Source: Stephanodiscus triporus
Lineage: Eukaryota > Bacillariophyta > Thalassiosirophyceae > Thalassiosirales > Thalassiosiraceae
DNA: 14,112 bases
Reading direction: 5' to 3'
NCBI GenBank assembly: GCA_036939755.1
Contig: JALLAZ010000555.1
Coordinates: 1-14,112, forward strand
Shown: positions 1-6,500 of the stretch, one piece after another
Numbering within the stretch: position 1 is the first letter of the stretch
Layout of the letters: each line of letters opens with the position of its first letter
Notes under the pieces: generated by a model
The model's database searches: none
Seen by the model: only the letters and a program-made list of their open reading frames with translations
What the model was told of the DNA's origin: nothing
Made by a program: the position numbers and the translations under genes

Positions 1-550
1 GCCAATTTTGGAAAATGGGGTACCATATTGACCCCCACGTTATTCCCGACTCTAATGCAGTCTTACTTTTCCTTGGGGGGTCATTTTTCAGACCTTTTAG
101 GGTGCTGCTAAGAGCGCCATAGTGACCCTAACATCTGACCAACAAGGAGATAATATGGCACGCCACCATTTTATGAGAGAAACTCAGCGACGTAGAGCCT
201 GGTACCTAACCAGGTCCGTAAATAAATCAGAAATCAGCCACCGTGGAATCAAGACAGTGGCCAGAAATACGATATCGTACGTACTCAGAGGCTGATGCGT
301 ATGCGGGAGTTCGTTGGGGTTTGGGGGGCGTGCCCCCCCCCCAAAAACAATGACGCTGTAAAAAACCTCTCCTCTCTTGCTTCGTTTTTCTGCGAGGAGA
401 TATTAATATAATATTGAATTGTTTGATACTTTGATTGATTGATTGTTGGCGGAGGGGAGGATCGGAAGCGAGGCCAACAAACGACCACGCCACGCACCAC
501 CACCGCCCGACCCTCCCCCCCTCCCATCCGAGCAGAAATAAGTATAAGTA
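1..550. other. Leader and upstream spacer of the large fusion gene
   Basis: I see no convincing gene here. An in-frame TAA at 545-547 closes the frame just before the ATG at 551. The stretch contains a G/C hairpin at 323-338, a 12-bp palindrome at 268-279, a small stem at 198-214, and pyrimidine-rich sequence from about 365 to 390. The promoter must lie here or further upstream, but I cannot point to a core element. Confidence 0.6.
323..338. repeat. Short G/C inverted repeat (hairpin)
   Basis: A run of six G plus C (323-329) and its exact complement GCCCCCC (332-338) are separated by two bases. The C-run continues to 342 and is followed by A's that can also pair with the T's before the G-run. 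It lies about 210 bases before the ATG of the fusion gene, so it would be in the promoter or the 5' UTR. It may be the remains of a dispersed intergenic repeat. Confidence 0.6.
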
Positions 551-3500
551 ATGACGACGACTGCCAACGCCGCGTCGTCCCCGTCCCCGACCGTCCCCGA
601 CGACGGGTCGTCGTCGTCGTCGTCGATCGAGGGCGGCGGAGGCCGCCGGCGCCCTCCCGCCGCCGCCGACGTCGACGAGATCGTGGCGAGGCACTTTCGC
701 ATCGTCGCGTCGATCGTGCGCGACCCCCCCGGTAACGACGACGAGGACGATTACGACGATCGCGACGCCGCGGCGGTCGTTCCCGACTCGGTCAGGCTTC
801 GCCTGTACGGGTACTACAGGTGCGCCACCGCCGACGACGCCTCTCGCGACGATCGTCTTCGTGCTCGTCGTCGTCCTACTCGTCCGTCGATGTTCTTCGA
901 TCCGGTGGGACGGGCCAAATACGACGCGGTCGAGTCTTGTCTGAGGGAGCTGAAATCGTCGATGATGATGTCGTCGTCGTCGTCCTTGTCGCCGCCCTCC
1001 TCCTCCCACGGCCCCGACGACGACGACTACGATTACGATGGAAGAGGGAGCGGCGACGACGGATTATCATCGTCAAACGACTACGACGACGAAAACGAAA
1101 ACGAAAACGACGACGATGGGGTGAGGATACTCGCCATGAGGCGATACGTCGACCTCGCCGCGAGCGTATGTCCGAACACCCGCGCGGGGAGGGAATGTTC
1201 GAGGATGCGCGACGCGATGAACGCGGAGATCGAGTCGCTGAACACGCCGTTGCCGTCGTCGTCGTCGTCGTCGTCACGACGAGGACGAGGATCGTTATTA
1301 TCACGACGAAGACGCGAGGAGGAGGGCGGGGATAAAGACGACGACGACGGGAAGGGGGAGGACGGGAAGGGGGGGGAGGTGGACGACGCAGTTGCCGCGT
1401 CAGGGGGAGGGGGGGGGGGAGGGAACGGACGACGTCCTCCCCCCCCCTCCGGGGTCGACCGCCGCACGACGACGACCACGACCGAGACGGCCGTCGCGGC
1501 CGTCGCCGTGTCCCCCCCGTCGTGCCGTGCCGCGCCCCGCCATCGTCGTCGTCATCACCACCTCCTCCTCCTCCCGCGCGGGCGGCTGGACGCGTCGTAT
1601 CCCGATCTGCTCCGCGCCCTGTTCGAGTCTATCATCGTCGGCCTTTTCCGATCGGCGTCCGCGGCGGCGGCGCGATCGCGGTGCTCGTTCCTCCTGCCGC
1701 GATCGTTGTCGTCGTTCGTGCCAATGCCGTCGTCGTCGTCGTCGTCGTCGTTTTGGCTTCTTACGAGCCTGCTACTCCGTCATCCGCGCGCGGTCGAATC
1801 GGACCTCGAGCGCGAAATCGAGAGTTTGTGGCTCGACGCGATGGTGGCTCGACGACAACGACGGCTAGACGATAACGACGACGACGATCGCGCGTCGCGG
1901 AATACGTCGTCATCGTCGACGTACGTCGTCGTCGGCCTGTCGGTCAGGACCCTACTCGACCTGTACCTCTCGGCGAACGACGGCATATTGTTCGATCCGT
2001 CGTCGTCGTCGGGGGGAGGGGAGGAGGAACGCAAGTCCGAGGTCGTGATCGTTCCCCCCGTGTCCATACCCGGCATGATCGGCGTCCTTCGACGACGAGG
2101 CCTGACGCCGATCCCCGTCGACCTCCTCCCGCCGCATCCCGACGACGACGACGACGACGACGTCCCGCGGTGGGGGATCGACGTCGACGGCGTGATCGGC
2201 GCGATCACGTCCCGGACCGTCGCGATACTCGTCGTCCATCCCTTCGGGGCCGTGGTGGCGTCGGACGCGGTCATGGCGCGTCTGCGCGATGTCGCGAACG
2301 GACGGGGGATCGAAATATGGGAGGATTGCGCCCAGTGCTACACCGGGTCCGTCCCCGCCGAAGTTGCGGGGAGGGGAACGCGGCGACGAAGTGATCGCGA
2401 TTATCGTCGATCTGGGTACTCCGGCAGTCGACACGCGAACGTATCCTTCTTCTCCTTCGGTCCGATCAAGACCGCCACCGCCCTCGGGGGGGGACTGGCG
2501 ATCCTGCGCGAGATGGTAAACGACGACAACGGCGATGATGATGACGACGAGGATGTACCGCGCGACCCGCCGTCGTCCCCCCCCCGCCGTCGTAGCGTCG
2601 GCATCGTTAAACGCCTGCGAGCGGAGGAGACGGCGCGAGCCATGAGGCGCATACAGGACACTACGTACCCGACGCAGTCCGACGCTTCGTACCTCGGACG
2701 CGTCCTCAGGTGCCTCGTCGTCCGCGCGGTATCGGGCTCGCGCGCGCTCGCCGGCCTATCCCATCGAGCGTTGACGGACGTATTCGGCCGGGATTATGAC
2801 GAGTTCGTCGGATCCTTGCTCCGGGGCTTCCCCCCCCCCCCTCCCGCGTCGTCGACGACGACGTCCGACGACGAGCCCTCTCCCCGTGGCGCCGAGGTAC
2901 GACAATTGAGGAGGAGGCCATGCGCGGCGATGCTGTCGATGCTGCGTCGACGTCTCCTCGATTCCGACGGCACGTACGCGAGCGCGACGCGTCGTAAAGA
3001 AGGGTGTCGATCGTTCGCGAGGGAGCTGCTCGATGATGGGAGGATGAAATCCCGCGGCATCGCGCCGCTTCGGCACGTAGACGACGACGACGCAGGGGGG
3101 GGAGGGGACGTAGGCATGTACGGATGGGTCTTCCCGGTATCGGTCCCCGACCCCGCGCATGCGAGTCGAATGCTGTTGGGGATGGGATTCGACGCCCCGG
3201 CCGGCGGCGTGACCCAACTGAGGCCCATCGACGACATCGAGGGGGCCGGCGGCGTCGGGAGGAGAAGATGCCCCCGCGCAAGCGACGCATTCGATCGCAT
3301 TTTGTACCTCCCCGTGACGGGCGAATGTTTCTCGTCGAGGGATCGCGCCGCGTTGATCGACGCGCTTGCGGCCGCGGTAACATCGTCCAAGGGTGGCGAA
3401 GATGAAGATGACGGAGTCGGACGACCCCAATGCCGACTCGAATGCACGCCCACGAAGGAGGATGGCCGAAGGCAGCATTCGCCACGAAGGAGGATGGACA

Positions 3501-6500
3501 CGGTGGCTTTCTTATCCGTCATCGTTGCTTTGATCGATTCGCATTTCTCTATTCTCGGCCTGTGGCGGATAATCCCAATCCGTGTCGCGCTCCGACTAGC
3601 GATCGCCATAACTCCCTGGATTAGTACCGTGCTAGTCTGCACAGCGCTATCGCTGCTCGCGCTGAGTCAATACATGGGCCCGATTTATTTGAAATCTTCG
3701 AACACATTTGCCAAGTACTGTGATATGCTATTTCGGTCACCATTTCATCGCCATCGTGGTGCGTCGTCATCGCACGGTACCGACTTATTAAATCACGATG
3801 ACAACGACAGCATTTTATTCATGCAATCGAAGACAGTTTTGGATTTGGAATCGACAAGGGTGCCGTCCATCAGTGTTTCGGTTGAGGATGCAGATAATGA
3901 CGGTGATTCTAATGATGAAGAAAAGCGACAAAAAGCAATGGTACTCCTCACAGGCGCGACAGGATTCATCGGCTCTCTTCTGCTACGCGAACTTCTATTA
4001 CATCGACGTTCGCTCGCGATACTCGGAGGTGTCATTGTGATTGTGAGGCCGAAACGAGGCAAATCGGCCCGGGAGAGAGTTGATCGCCTTTTATCCCAGC
4101 CGATGTACGATTTCTTAAGTGCAGCCGAAATGAAGTCTCTCGTGCATGTCATCGAGGGCGATGTCACTCTTCCGGATTGTGGGATGCGAAGGGAAGACAT
4201 CGAATCGTTGTGTCGAAAGGACATCTCGCACGTCTTTCACTGCGCGGCGGCAGTCAGCTTCTCCCAATCCCTCGATGATGCGGCCGTGTCGAATATCACC
4301 TCGTCGTTGCAACTGCACGTCCTGACAAAGAGACTGAGGAGGGGGAGGAATGACGATGTAAAATTTGTGTATATCAGCACTGCATTCGTACACGGCGGGA
4401 AAACAGGCTCGCCGTCCGAGCCTCTGCCCGAAGAGGTGTTTTCATTGCGCCGATACGATCCCGTGGGACTTTACAAATCGATGCTGGGGTCGCAATCGTA
4501 CGCATCTGCCGCCATGAAAGATCTGGGTCATCCGAATACCTATACCTTCAGCAAATGTATATGCGAGCACTTATTACTCCGAGCAAGCAGCGGCAGCGAG
4601 GGCGGCGGCGTCAAAACGATCATCATCCGACCTAGCATCGTGGGACCTTCCGTTCAAGAACCCTCCGAGGGATGGGCGGGGGAAAAACCATCGACGATCG
4701 TGGCTGCGGCATGCCTGTACCTCAAATTTCCCTACAACATTTGGTGTTTCGGAAAAAATTTAGTTCCCTTCGTACCCGTGGATGTCGTCTGTCGGTTTGT
4801 TATAGCAAAATCGTTTGGAGATCAGAGCCGCATGCCGAACGGCGAACCCAATGAGGGCAGCTCCTCGGTAATATATGCAGAGGACGAGAAAAAAGAAATA
4901 TCTCCATCAGACAGCCGAGAGGAGAGCCGTTGCCCACATTATACCATTGCTACAGTCGCATGGGATGCGTCTTCACCATCCAGCGCGTCATTTTCATGGA
5001 TGTCATATGCCTTTTCGATCACACATCTCGGCGCAGTTTGTGGTCATGTCAATCGTGTCATCGCATACGCCGGTTTGCTAATATCAACAAAATTGTTCCC
5101 TCGATTCAATTTTAGTCTTGATACGTTTCGGCGCCTTCACTCCATGTTTGTCCGGGCATCCCTAGATGCTGTATTGGATATAAGCAACCATCTCCCATTG
5201 AAGACGATTTTTTTTCGCGATTTGAAGGCTCTGAGTCACATCATAGATTTGCCTATTCTATTCTACCCCTTTGCGAACCAGAGCTTTTACTTCAAGAGCG
5301 ATCTTATAGCTCCGTTGGACTTTAACGGCGAGCGGTACATGTTCAGCTGTGCAGTCGCTGCTCATCAGTTCATTCTAACGATTGAAAATCAGAGGAGGGT
5401 TCGCCCTATTCAACTCCATCTCTCGAATTTGCGGCAATATAGTGTTGGTACGCCTGGCACACAACAAAGTCATTCCACCAGTTCAATCGTTGTTGCTGGT
5501 GCAAATCATGTGAAGCCTGTATCGGATTTGTGGTGGGCTCTCACGCAGCCGAAGGGAAATTTCACGATTCGCCTTGGGGGTTGGATCCTATCGAAGATTT
5601 TTCGTTACACCTCAATGGAAATTGAAGTCGATATCGATTCTTTCCGGATTCTCTCCAGAAAACTGGCAAGATCACAAAAATCAGCGACGCCTCACGTCAT
5701 CATTGCACCTACGCATCGCTCATTCTATGACTTCCTCATCGTCAGTTATGTTTGCTTTTCCGTGCCAGAGTTGGGTCTTGACTTACCCCACATAGCGGCC
5801 GCGTCAGATTTCGAGAGTATACCCATTCTTGGATGGCTGGCAAGGAGATCCCTTGCTTTCTTCTTAAAACGCGATGGAACAAAGAGTGACAATGACCTGA
5901 AACAAAATCTGGCCATGATAATAGAGGCCGGACAGAGCCCTGCCTTCATCGAGGTTTTTATTGAAGGGAAGCGCAGCAGGATTCGGACATTTGCCAAGCC
6001 CAAGACTGGTTTTTTACGTTGTCTATCAAGAATCGCAGGCGATTGCATTATTTTCCCATTAACAATCAACTACGAAGGTATACCCGATGAAGAAAGTTTA
6101 ATCAAAGAGGCTAATTATGGTCGTACCGAGAAGATGAGTCTGGCTAATCTCACAAAATGGATGTACCGTGTATTGGCCGGAAAAGTTAACATTGGACGTG
6201 TGTATGTATCGGCATCGGAGGCTTTGGCTATGAATGACTCATGTGGTGAACCCATAAATGAATTGGCCCATGCAATTCAATTGCGCCAGCAGTGTCAAGT
6301 CATGGTTTCGAATTATCACATAAAAGCCGCTTCATTGGCGCTGGATTTATCGGAGGAAATTGTATTCGAGGCCATTTTGGAGCTGGGGTGTCAACTTTGG
6401 CCAGAATCAGAGAACCAAACTTACATCCAACTGCCGGACAATCAGGATTTTCTGTGGGCCGCCATGCTACAATTTTCCCACCTTCTTGGGCCGTATCTTA

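Noticed and set aside
155..295. 46-codon ATG frame preceded by AAGGAGAT
   Set aside because: It resembles a bacterial ribosome site and start, but the window is clearly eukaryotic. The peptide shows no family, so it is at best an upstream ORF.
227..1009. Minus-strand open frame of 260 codons rich in Arg, His and Gly
   Set aside because: It is antisense to the ACBP-encoding part. The triplet repeats keep several frames open, and the peptide is low-complexity with no domain.
439..2519. Several plus-strand frames in other registers (for example 820-1335, 1392-1868, 1522-1875)
   Set aside because: They are low-complexity Arg/Ser/Pro translations of the same CGA/TCG repeats, inside the real frame.
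2706..3642. Three overlapping minus-strand frames of 240-282 codons
   Set aside because: They lie antisense to the aminotransferase domain, whose plus-strand frame has clear motifs. Their length follows from the GC-rich triplet composition.
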